DNA of 64,000 nucleotides from positions 11,942,540 through 12,006,539 of the forward strand of contig ML680086.1 of NCBI GenBank assembly GCA_007922225.1, in the 5' to 3' direction. Positions 10,986-22,700 of the stretch are shown here, piece by piece; position 1 is the first letter of the stretch, and every line of letters starts with the position of its first letter. The position numbers and the translations under genes were made by a program. Under the pieces are notes generated by a model. That model saw only the letters and a program-made list of their open reading frames with translations. It did no database searches and had not been told where the DNA came from. This DNA comes from Emydura subglobosa. Taxonomy: Eukaryota > Chordata > Testudines > Chelidae.

Positions 10986-13159
10986 TGCGTGAGAACAGCT
11001 AGTCTAGCAACTCTCTCACCTATAAGGGGTGGTGGTGGGGCAATACGAATGACTGCAGTAGAAGCGTTATCTGTCCTAATATCTAGCTGACAACCCTGTA
11101 GAGCAGTGACTTCACACAATGACAAATCTGATACTGCATTACATAACCTTTACATTCATGTAATCTACATGTGTAGGCTGCAACAAGGGGATGTTATCAA
11201 TTTAATCACAGTTGTGTGAGGATGTTTTATCTACTGTGGCAAGTAATTCTTAAGTAGGAAAAATACAGGGAAACCTATTTCTCTTTTCATGGAAGTGTGG
11301 TAACTGACGGCGCTTTGTAGCGAGTTCCACTATTTTCTCCAGTACAGGTGTGTTTCTCTCTGCTGCTTGGGAGGAGAAGCCTGCACAAACAGGAAACAAT
11401 TAAATATACATATATTTATAATATTAGAAATGGGCAGGGGGTATAATTCTTGAAAGTACTGTACCTCTTACACTAATGCCCCTATTTCAGATTAACTGTA
11501 TTCCATCAATCTTTCAGAAGAGAGGGAAGGTTACTAGTGCTAATCAGTCATGATCACATGAAGATATGCTGAGAAAGAAGACCCACCATGGGATGTTTAT
11601 TCTTAGCAAGCTATAATACTAGATAGCTGCATGGACAGAGTCTTCAGGGGCCAATCTGATTTTTTTCACTTTGGTAAAACGATAACTTCAGCTCTTGTAA
11701 ATATACTACGAAGTTCTTACTTTCAGTGACTTGGTGTCTCGTCGGTGGAACAAGGCAGATTTCTTGAGTAGAAAGATACCTTAAGTCCATCTTGCCTCCA
11801 ACACACGCTAGCTCAAAGCAGTAACATTTGTGTGTTAATATCAGCATGTGTTCTTTGATTCTCTGTGTATTTCAAAGTAGCTATTGTCTTATGTGCCCAG
11901 GCCTGTACCATGCAGCTATGAGGAACGGCTGATCTAGTTTTAAAGCCCTGTCTGCACTAGCACTGTTTAAACAGGTAAAAAGATGGCTCATGAGTCAAAG
12001 TCCTCTCGTCAGCCACTGCATGGGGTGACTAGAGCTGGTCAATGCCCACTTTAGCAGCTAGGTGAGGGATTTACTCCAGGTGTCACTTATGGTAGCACTT
12101 CTCCTTCTTAAAATCTATTTGAAAATCTTTGTTTCATATCCTTTTTACAATGTTACACTGGACTGCTGTACAATACCTTCCCAGCTGGAGAAAGTATTTC
12201 ACAAATAAATGTAAACGGTAAATTTGCTTTGTGGGTTTTTTCATCATGACTAGCTTTGCTTCTTACCTTTTTATTGAGGATTTTGACTCTTGTTTACTAT
12301 ATTAAATATTTTCTGTCTGGATTATATTTTCCAAGTATGCAGGGAGTGAGGAATTAGTTCTAATTCTATTAACCAGCAGCCCAGGGACGATGTCAAAGCT
12401 GTGGAGCTGTAGCATACCTCTTATCTTAGTAATAGAATATTCTTTAGTCACTGGACTTCTTTTGGGGAAAGAAGGGGGGGGGGGAGAGAGAGCCTGGGTT
12501 TATTCTTGCTCCTTCAAAGATGCCCCTGCGACTGCTCCCTTTTAAAAAAAAAAAAAAGGGTGGAATGAATGTTAACAGATTTACAGCTGTAGCTGCTGGA
12601 ACTTTAGCTTTCAATTAAACAGCCATTGACTAAAGGGGGTGGGTACGCCATTGCCTTACTTTTATCCCGGCTGCTTGCTACCAGGGCCGTAGGAGTTCTT
12701 ATCTCTTTGGCTACCTTCGGGAGGGCTCCTTCATGTTTAGAGGATGAAAAATCTGAGTACTTTTAGCGGTAACAAGCCCTGCTGAGAGGAGTGCAGTTAC
12801 TGTGAAGGGCTCCTGTGCTCTGTAGCTACACCGGTTTTAAATAATTCGTGTATCGCGCCGTGGGGTGTGGAGGATGACACCAGACGTTGCTAGCTGGAGA
12901 TCTTCACCATGGAAGGTTTTACGCTGGGGCTGGATCCAGTGTGGGAATAAAGCTGGCACTAGCACACTCAGAGGCGCCTACTCGTCCCTGGCCTGGCCCG
13001 GCCCAGCGACTGCCCCGCCTGAGTCAGGGCAGCTCCGCCAACGTGAGCCGGGGCTTGCACTCAGCGACCCTCGCTCCCTTCAGCGTGGGAAGGTGCGAGA
13101 GGAGGAGGCCGGGCCGGCGCTGGTTGGGAGGTGGAGGAAAATAGGGATGAAGAGGTGTT

Positions 13160-13265
13160 AGGTGGTTCAAACTCCCTATAAAAGGCCCGGTTCTGCGCCT
13201 GCTCTTTTTAGCCCCCTCCCTGAGCTAGGGGCAGTAACGGCAGCCTCGGCTCCTCACCTATTCCC
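13160..13265 (+). promoter_or_regulatory. FAM83D-b core promoter: CHR-like element and TATA box
   Basis: TTCAAA at 13166-13171 is the reverse complement of the CHR consensus TTTGAA. TATAAAAG at 13178-13185 follows, placing transcription start near 13210 and giving a short 5' UTR before the ATG at 13266. CHR elements recruit the DREAM/MMB complexes to G2/M genes, and human FAM83D is a mitotic gene, so the pairing makes sense. That this site works is inference. Confidence 0.5.
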
Positions 13266-13727
13266 ATGGCGAACCAGTCCCAGTGCCTGGAGGAGGCGCC
13301 CGGCCGCTGGCCCTGCGGGGAGCCGACCTCGCCCGACCTCTACAGCGAGGCGCAGCGGCTGGCGCTGGAGGAGCTGGTGGCGGGCGGCCGGGCCGCTTTC
13401 CAGGCTTTCCTGCGCCGGGAGAAGGTGCCCGGCTTCCTCTCGGAGCCCGAGATCCAGGCCATACTGCAGGCGGCCGCGCCGCCCGCCGGGGCCGAGGACA
13501 GGGCGGCCGAGCCCTCGCTCAACGCCTCGCTGGACTGCTCCTCGCTCGTCTATTTCCCCGAGGAGTCGGACGTGGAGCCGCCCGTGCTGGAGCTGGGCTG
13601 GCCGGGCTTCTCCAGCGGCTCGTACCGCGGCCTCACCCGAGTGGAGGCGCTTTTCCAGCCCAGCTTCGGGGAGACCATCTACAGCTGCAAGGAGGCGGTG
13701 CGCAGACAGATCCGCTCGGCTAGGGAG
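13266..13727 (+). CDS. FAM83D: FAM83D-b exon 1
   Basis: The exon encodes 154 codons from the first ATG after the TATA box and ends RSARE at a gtgagt donor. It is GC-rich and lies in a CpG island (about 12.85-13.85 kb). The protein matches the FAM83D N-terminus along its length, with YFPEESD and ELGW the clearest blocks. Phase 0 matches exon 2. Confidence 0.93.
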
Positions 13728-16700
13728 GTGAGTCCCTTCCCCGCCCGGTCTCCCTCCGAGTTCGCGTCCCCTTCCTCCGGGCGCCCCCCAAGCTGGTAGC
13801 CGCGTCCGTTTCGCTGGGTGGGAACCCCGGGGCTGCTGCAGTGCACAGCGCTCCTCTGTGCCTTGCGAACTTGGAGCGTGGAAGCTGGAGTTGCTATAAG
13901 ACCCCCTGGTTCTGGTCACCTAAACTCCTGCCAGCTAGGGTTAAATCCTGAACGGCGGAGTTCTGTGTTATCATCATTATTATTGTGTTTTGTTGGTGCA
14001 GAAACGTGTGATATGTAGGGTTATGGAGAGCTTTCCTCTCTGGATAGGCCACCACTGCAGGAGAAGGAAGGGAGAGAAGCTCCTTAGGGCAGGGATCCTG
14101 TCCGCTGCTCTGTGATAAAATCTCTCATACTTTAGAAACGAATCTGCCAGCAACATACATGTTATCTGCAGAATAAATGCGGGTGTAGTGTGCTTATAAA
14201 GATTTTATGGACACTCATTAGTCTCCCTTAGCTCACTTGTGACCAAAGCATTTCTGAGTAATGTGGTCAGCTAAAACACCTGCTTGTAGCACCTTAGTAT
14301 CACGCCATCACGCACTGTCTTCTAAATAACACTTCGTTAATTTGTGTCCGACACACGAGTGCTATGTACATAATACAACTGGGGATCACTCATGCCACCT
14401 CTAGGATGGAATATGGCAGTCTTCTGCCTTGTAGTTCCAGGTAAATTTTTTTAAAGAGAACTGAAGAACATCTCTACTTCGCTGATATGGTAGGGAGAAA
14501 TCTATGAAGGCAGAGTGTAATTACCTGAGCTGGACCGTGGTGAGACCTCTAGACTAATAATGCTTCCTTTCCCCAAAATGTGATGGGAACCCTATGGTCT
14601 GGACCCTCAGCATTTCTTCTAATCTAAATAAATGATAGTAAATGGGAAACCAATTCACACCAGTGAAAATATTTGCTCTGCTGAGAAGTTCCTTTTCTTT
14701 CATACTTAAAATCTTTGCAAATCATTGGGGAAGTCAGTGATTTTTTTCCAAGTTTTGGAACTGAAGCAGTTCTTTTCAAGCAATATATTTGCAGGAAGAG
14801 GACACAATCCCAGCAGGTTGTCTGATTTAGGACATATGTATCTAAATGGCTTGCAGTTGTGTTGCATCTCCACTTTGGGGTTCTTCAGTTTAGGAAACTT
14901 CAAGCTAAGAATTAAGCATCTTGCCAAAGTTCTGTTTTGGCCTGGATATTCACTCCTCATCCTCAGGCATTCCCATATCCAGTTTACTAAGTGGCTGAAT
15001 TGTATCAAAGATCAACTATTTGGTTATAGAAGGCTGATAGGTGTTTCACTATCTTTTAAAAAATGTTTCTTTCTAAATAAGCTTCTCTCCAACACCAGAT
15101 GAGTGCACTAATAAGAAGTCTGTGGTCCCTGTCTGCCTTTGGGATCAATTTAGAGGTGGGGGGAAATGAAAGAACCTTAAGACCTGTGTGGCTCAACCTT
15201 GAGTCATGTAATACAAAAAAGGGAAGGTGCAAACATAGAATACAAATGTAATTAAACAGCGAGCAAGATGCTGCTGAGCAAATGACAAGTGGAGATCGTG
15301 TTCTTTGATAAGTGATGATTCAGTGCTTGATTTTTGAATGTACAGATTCCTTTTTCTGAGTAACTTATGCACTGGCAGAAAGGCCTGACAGCCAACAATC
15401 CCTCTCTTTCCCAATTCACTTACCTGCCTTCAGCTATTAAACTATGTCATTTGCACCCTATGAACCAAAGATATGTAGTCCCTATTCACTGACTCTCTAG
15501 TTCCTGCTATTGCAATTCCAGGTGTACAAAAGGAAACCATGTGGATGGTGTAGCGGGAATCTTAGATGTATTTTCTTTTTATATTGCATTAAATGGTAAG
15601 TGTCAAAAACAGAATGAGTACTCAGAAAAGCAGGATTCCACCATCCTAGGAGTTCAATATCTGTTTTTCCATTTTACTATGTATGGCTTTGTGGAAGTGA
15701 TGATATGCAAAGATTGATTACAATGGGTACCTGTATAACTTAGATGTATTAGGAAGCAACATATTTGACACCTAATATACAGTACACCTGCAATAACCAT
15801 GTATTTTCTCTTTGAAGTGCTGTTATCTTAACCTAAACTCAATCCTCTACCCTCCCATCCCTCAATATCATAATGTCCTCTCTCAACTCTGATGCAGAGC
15901 AGTATAAAACCTTTCCCACTCCAGAGCCTGCACATACAGCTCTGAGTCAGAAAGGGATTTTTTTTCTTTCCTTTCTACTTTCTTGCATGTTACATAAATT
16001 ATTCTTTATTGGACCAACCTCTGTTGAGAGACAAGCTTGTCTCTTGCCAACAGAAGTTGGTCCAATAAAAGATATTCTTCTTCGAGTGCTTGCTCATGTT
16101 GATTTGAAGCAGGTGTGCACACGCCACGTGCACAGTCATCGGAAGGTATATCCTCCAGCGATACCGGTTGGGTTGGTGCATGCGCCCCCTAGAGTGGTGC
16201 CTCCATGACGCTATACATAGGGGCCTGCCAGCACGCCACCTCTCCTGTTCCTTCTTGCCGATCAGCTCCAACAATAGGGGTAGGTGGGCGAGTCTCGGAA
16301 TGGACATGAGCAACGCATCTCGAAGAACAGCAGTTACTGATTTAAAAAAAAAAAAAAAAAAAAAGTTACTTACCTCACCCACCTTGTGTCTCTAATATCC
16401 TGGGACCAACACAGTTACAACACTGCATGCTTAAATTACTCAATAGTTATGAGACACTTGTGGAGTACTGCTAAGAATGACAGAACAGTTTGACTATGCC
16501 TCAATAAAATAACACAAAAAAGTAGCAAGGAAAATGGAAACTTGTCTAGGCAATATGGTACTGATTTAAAAGGAAACACCAACTAGGGGATTACTTAATT
16601 TGGAAGCTAAATTGATTCATGCACCCCTCTGCCCCTTCACTTACCTCCAAGATTCGGCAGCAGTCAAACGGAGTTACGCAAGCTACGCAAAAAACTTGCA

Positions 16701-19700
16701 TAACTCCCATCGACTTCTCTTCTGCACTGTCTTCACTGCACTGCGCTACTTGAGGAGGTGGTCTTAATATGTCGATTTCTGGATCAACTGAACGGGTCTT
16801 CACTGACTGCTCAGTTGGTTCAGAGAAGTCGATCTGACGGTGGCGAATTTGCCGCCGTCAGTGAAGACATAGCCTAAATCTCCCTTGGGGTGCTGAGAAA
16901 AATGAGACATGGGTCCCAACGTTTTCTTGAACTAATGGTTTCTTCTGTACCTTGTTGCAGGTTATTGCTCTAGTTATGGATACCTTCACAGATATTGATA
17001 TCTTCAAAGACCTTCAGGAAGCCTGTAAAAAGCGGAAAGTTAGTGTGTACATCCTTTTAGATTGTGCTTCATTTCCCCACTTTCTGAAAATGTGCAGAAA
17101 CCTAGGAGTTGATCTTGAGCAGGAGAAGGTAGGAACTGTGATACTTATGGCAACAAACAATTGGTTACTGGCCCTATTGCAACATAACATCTGAGTTTTC
17201 AAAAGAAATGTGATTTATGTAGCTCTTGCTGTTTCTTGTAAGTTTTAACTGATCTTGGGAAAATAAGGCATTAACTGCATAAACGAAGTCTTTAGAAATG
17301 CACTAACACCCAGGTATTATATTGAAGTGATTTGTTTTGTCTTTAACACTTGTTAAAAGCATGGCAGACGCTCTTTTCTCTGCTTAAATATCTGTAGCTT
17401 GAACCTTAATTTTCTGGCCTTCCCATAAAGCAAATTAACTTTCTCTCTTCGAGTGATTGCTCATATGCATTCCAATGTAGGTGTGCGCGCCCCGTGCACA
17501 GATTCCCGGAACTTTTTCCCTAGCAAGCCCCGCATGGCCAGCTCAGGCGCCCCCTGGAGTGCCGCGCTCATGTCGCGGTATAAAGGACGCTGCTGGCTGC
17601 GCGGGTCCCCAGTTCCTTCTTTCCGCCTGTGACGGTTACTGGAACTATCGCCTCTTGCTGTGTGCAAGTAGCTCATTCCCTAGTTGTTTGACTGTTTTCA
17701 ACATTTCTTGTTATAGTAGTAGTTATAGAGTTCGTTAGTTTGTAGTTGTAGTGACAAGTTAGAACCCCGGACGGGGTCCTCTTCTTGGGAGTCATGCCGG
17801 GGTCCACAGGCTTTAAGAACTGTGTCTTGTGTACTAAAGCCTTTCCTATTAGTGACCCGCATGACCGCTGTCTCCGGTGCCTTGGAGAAGAACACCGTCG
17901 AGACAAATGTAAGATTTGTAATTCCTTTAAGCCTCGGACCCAGAAAGAACGAGACGCGAGGCTAAAGGCGATTCTAATGGAGTCGGCGCTCCGTCCAGCT
18001 TCCGAGCCGTCCCGGTCTCCGTCGGCACCGAGTGTGTCGTCGGTGCGGAGCGCCCCCCCACCGGCACCGCTTTCGGCACCGCCGCGGGCCTCTAAGGTGG
18101 CCAAGAAGACGGCACGGCCTTCGGCCGCACCCAAGATCTCCCTCCGGCCCGCGCAGGGTGGAGGAAGTACGGAGACGCCCCAGCCAAGCGCCGTTGAGAT
18201 TACTCCGGCACCGGGGTCTCCACGCGGGCTGCCTCCCCCGACTCCTGGTAGTGGGGGAGTGCACCTGCAAGGGCCGTCGACGCCGGAGGCGTTTACTGCG
18301 GCACGAGCCCTCATGGCCTTGCCCACGCCTCCGTCCCCCCCTCGGCCGAGGGACAAGGGACCCGCGTCTCGGGGCAAACCCGCGCTGGGTGGTCCCGGTG
18401 GTTGGAGACGCTCCCAATCTAAGTCTCCTGCCAGACGGTCACGGAGGGTGGAGAGCGTCGGCTCCCCTCCGAGCTCCGACTCTAGGTCGTCGAGCGACTC
18501 GGCACCGCGGCACCGTGGGCGGTCCCGAGTCCGTCGCCGGAGCCGCAGATCCAGCTCCGATTCGAGCGGGGACCGGGATTCGGGCTCACGATCTACGGTG
18601 CGGAGCCCGTCCCGGCACTGATCGAGGTCACTGTCGGTCGTTTCGAGAGGCAGCGACTCACATCTGGCGGCACCGCCGATCCCGGCACCGACGCCTGCTT
18701 CGGCACTGTTGCCGGCTCCGGCACCGGTGCAACCGGCACCGATGATGGCACCGTTGCAGCCGGCACCGATGATGGCACCGGCACCGACCTCGGGACGGCT
18801 GGACTCCCTTCAGCGTCACCATCGTTGGCACCGCTCTCGGTCTCGAGGGGGCACGCGGCATCACAAGTCTTCTCGCCGCAGGGGCAGGTCGGGTGCGTCG
18901 TCGTCGTCGTCCCCGTCCTCCTCTCATCGCCGACACCGCAGACGTCGGCACCGGTCCACGTCGTCCTCATCGGACCGCTCCACGCGTCGGCGACATAAGC
19001 GACGCACGGGGGGCTCTGGTGACACTAGGGCGGTGCAGCTCCATCAGCCTTCCCTGCAGGCCGCGGGGTGGGCCCAGGGACCTTGGCAGTGGCCGTATTG
19101 GGGACCCTGGAATGCCTCTATGCCCCAGGGCTCGGTGTCACTGCATTCTGTGGTGGCCCCCCCAGTCCCCCTGGCCCCTAAGGTTCATGAGCAGGGTTCG
19201 GAGGACTCGGACCCTGGGGAGGGATCCTCTTCCGCACCCCTACCCTTCTCTTCCTCATCGTCACCGGATGAGGCAGCAGCAAGGGATCGTAAAGGGCCCC
19301 TGTTTGACTTCAGGGCCCACCAAGACCTCCTAAAGAGGGCTGCTGAGAACTTGGGCATGGAGTTTAAGCTCATGTCTGAGGAGGAGGACTCCCTCTTTGG
19401 GCCCTCGGGCTCTCTAGGACCCTCCCGGGCGACCTTGCCAGTGCATGACAATGTCATGAAGATAGCGAGGAAGCTGTGGCAGACCCCTTCCTCCCTGCCT
19501 TCCACCTCTAAGGGGGTGGAACGGAAATATTATGTCCCCAAGGAACCCTTTGAATTTCTGTACAGCCACCCTGCGCCCAGTTCTCTGGTGGTCGATGCGG
19601 CCAACCAGAGGGACCGTCAGGGGGGTCAGGGTAGCACCCCTAAGGACAAGGAGGGCCGTAAACTGGACTTGTTCGGGAGGAAGATCTACTCTACTGCGGC

Positions 19701-22700
19701 GCTGCAGTTTAGAGTAGCGAACCACCAGGCCTTGTTTGGGAAGTATAATAAGAACCTGTGGGCCTCGATGCAGAGGTTTGCTTCCCAGCTGCCCCCTGAC
19801 CAGGAGGCGGATTTTTCCACGGTTCTGCATGAAGGATCTGCGGTGGCTACCGCTGCGCTGCAGGCGGCTAGCGACGCGGCTGACACAGCCAGTAGGGCAA
19901 TGGCCTCGGCGGTGGTGATGCGCCGCTGCTCGTGGCTTCAAGCCTCTGGCCTCACTCAAGAGGTTCAGCAGGCTATCCAGGACTTGCCGTTTGATGGCCT
20001 GGGTCTGTTTTCGGAAAAGACAGACGACAAGCTCCATGCTCTCAAGGACTCTCGGGCCACCCTGAAGTCTCTGGGGTTGTATACTCCTCAGGCCTCCAGG
20101 CAGCAGTCCAGACCGCAGGTCCAAGGGCAACCACCGCCCCCGCCCAGGCCGGCTCCTCGACCACCCCAGCAGAGGAGGGGTCGTGAGCGCTACCGCGGTC
20201 CCAGCAGGGGAGGCCGTCAGGGGTCCTCTGCGAGGGGCCAGCATGGGCCTGCAAAAGGGGGTAATCAGCCTAATAAACGTTTTTGACCCAGAGCAGGAGG
20301 GTAGTACTCTTCCTTCTCTCTGGGATCCTGGTCGGCCGTTTGGGGACAGGCTTCGCCCGTTTCTTTCAGAATGGGAAGCCATCACTACGGACCGCTGGGT
20401 CCTGGAGGTGATTGCTAAAGGGTATGCCCTCCAGCTTACAACCTCCCCTCCCAACACCCCCCCCAAGGCTGTCCCACATTGGGGATCCGGCCTCGGTTCA
20501 GCTCCTGGTGCAGGAGATTGGGTCGCTCCTCACGTTGGGGGCGGTGGAGGAAGTCCCACTGGCCGAAGAGGGCAGGGGCTTTTATTCTAAGTATTTCTTA
20601 ATCCCCAAGGCGAAGGGAGGCCTTAGGCCCATTCTGGACCTCCGTAGCCTAAATAGATATATTAGGCGAGTTAAGTTTCGTATGGTCTCTCTCGCCACTA
20701 TCATTCTGGTCCTTGACCCAGGGGATTGGTATGCCGCCCTGGACTTGAAGGATGCATACTTTCACATCTCGATATTACCGGCCCATAGGCGGTTTTTGAG
20801 GTTTGTGGTAGCGGGACACCATTATCAGTTTCGGTCCCTACCCTTTGGGCTCTCCTCAGCACCCAGGGTTTTTACTAAGTGCATGGCTGTGGTAGTAGCC
20901 CACCTGCGCCGTAAAGGTGTTCAAATCTTCCCTTACCTGGATGACTGGTTGATCAGGGGGAGGTCGAGTGCCCATGTGAGACATAGTCTGTTCCTCACAC
21001 GCGACTTGTGTGCTAGACTGGGGCTGATTGTCAATGAGCAAAAGTCCACACTCACTCCGGTTCAATGCATTGAGTTTATTGGAGCCAGGTTAGATGCAGT
21101 ACAAGCCAGAGCCTTCCTGCCTCAAGCAAGATTTGAGGCGATGGCAGCCATAATATCGGATCTCCACTTGTCCCCCATGACGACAGCCAGGCACTGCCTG
21201 CAGCTGTTGGGACATATGGCGGCTTCTACATATGTAGTGAGACTGGCCCGATTGAGGCTTAGACCTCTCCAGGCGTGGTTGAATTCGGTGTATGTACCAC
21301 ACAGGCATTCTCTAACTAGAGTGGTCCTGGTTCCCCCATAGGTGCTGTCGTCCCTCGATTGGTGGAGGGACCCCAGGGAAGTGATGATGGGAGTCCCCTT
21401 CAGAGAATTCACCCCATCTGTGACGCTCATCACAGACGCATCCGATCGGGGATGGGGAGCCCACATTTCTCACGATCAGGGCACCCAAGGGCTTTGGTCT
21501 CTGGAGGAGAGAGCCCTGCACATCAATGTGCGCGAGCTCAGAGCAGTCCGGTTGGCCTGCAGGGCCTTCCTCCCCTTCCTCAGGGGCAGAGTGGTCCAAG
21601 TCCTTACGGACAATACGGCAGCCATGTTCTACATGAACAGGCAGGGGGGGACACGCTCCTCGGCACTTTGCCAGGAAGCCATTCACCTCTGGAATTTCGC
21701 GGTGAGACACGGTTTTCATTTATCTGCCTCTCACCTCCCGGGGGTACGAAACAGCGAGGCGGACCGCCTCAGCAGAGTTTTTTCTCCCCGCCACGAATGG
21801 TCCTTACACCAGGACATAGTGGCTTCCCTTTTCCAACGGTGGGGTTCTCCCCGTCTGGACCTGTTCGCTACAGCGGAGAACAGGAAATGCCCGAGGTTTT
21901 GCTCGCTCAGGGGTCGCGAGCCGGGCTCTCTGTCCGATGCCTTTTTGGTTCCCTGGACAGGGGAGTTAATGTATGCTTTTCCCCCTGTCCCGCTCCTGCC
22001 CCAAGTCCTCCTAAAGATCAAGAGGGACAGGGCGGACGTTATACTGATTGCTCCAGCGTGGCCGAGGCAGCATTGGTACAGTATGCTGCTCGACCTCTCC
22101 ATCACCGAACCGATTCCGCTACCCAGACGGTGCGACCTGATCTCCCAGGACCATGGGAGATTGTTGCACCCCGACCTGACCTCCCTCCACCTTACCGCCT
22201 GGAGACTTTGTGGCTGACGGAGGGAGAGAGGGCCTGTTCTATGCAGGTTCAACAGGTCCTCCTGGGCAGCAGGAAGCCGTCCACGCAAGTAACATACAAA
22301 GCTAAGTGGCGGAGGTTTTCGGGGTGGGCAGAAGCGAGAGGGTTACACCCTAGCATCTCCCCTATTCAGGCCATCCTGGAGTACTTACTGCAGCTTAAAC
22401 TGCAGGGCCTGGCTTTGGCCTCCCTCAAGGTCCACCTGGCAGCCATCTCGGCCTTCCACCAACCCATGGAGGGCCGCTCCCTGTTTTCTCACCCTATGTC
22501 GGTGAGGTTCCTTAAGGGGGTGGAGAGGACTTTCCCTCAGGTGCGGGACCCGGTGCCACCCTGGGACCTCAACTTGGTCCTCAACGGGCTGATGGGTCAC
22601 CCATTCGAGCCCTTGGCTACGTGCTCCCTTCTACTCTTGTCATGGAAGGTGGCCTTCCTAGTGGCTATCACCTCGGCCAGAAGGGTCTCCGAACTGAGGG

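Larger units (their letters stand above)
9914..12830. other. FAM83D-a 3' UTR remainder and intergenic spacer between the FAM83D copies
   Basis: No gene was seen. A MITE-like segment lies near 10.73-10.98 kb. The rest is A/T-rich single-copy-looking DNA with short homopolymers, including a G-run near 12475 and an A-run near 12543. Confidence 0.5.
13728..16960 (+). other. FAM83D-b intron 1
   Basis: The intron has a gtgagt donor and a cttgttgcag acceptor. Its 15.20-15.57 kb part aligns with 4.40-4.70 kb of copy a. It also contains the short DIRS terminal-repeat element (16.07-16.37 kb), the interspersed repeat it landed in, and a MITE at 16.65-16.88 kb. Confidence 0.75.

Noticed and set aside
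13254..13919. Long open frame on the - strand and other long frames over FAM83D-b exon 1
   Set aside because: They overlap a CpG-rich true exon; high GC removes stops in all frames. No family match or splice support.
14706..15102. Open frames on both strands near 14.7-15.1 kb
   Set aside because: No family resemblance; the region is intron 1 of FAM83D-b.
17673..18970. Long - strand frames over DIRS gag
   Set aside because: Arg/Pro/Gly-rich shadow frames caused by GC-rich repeats in gag.
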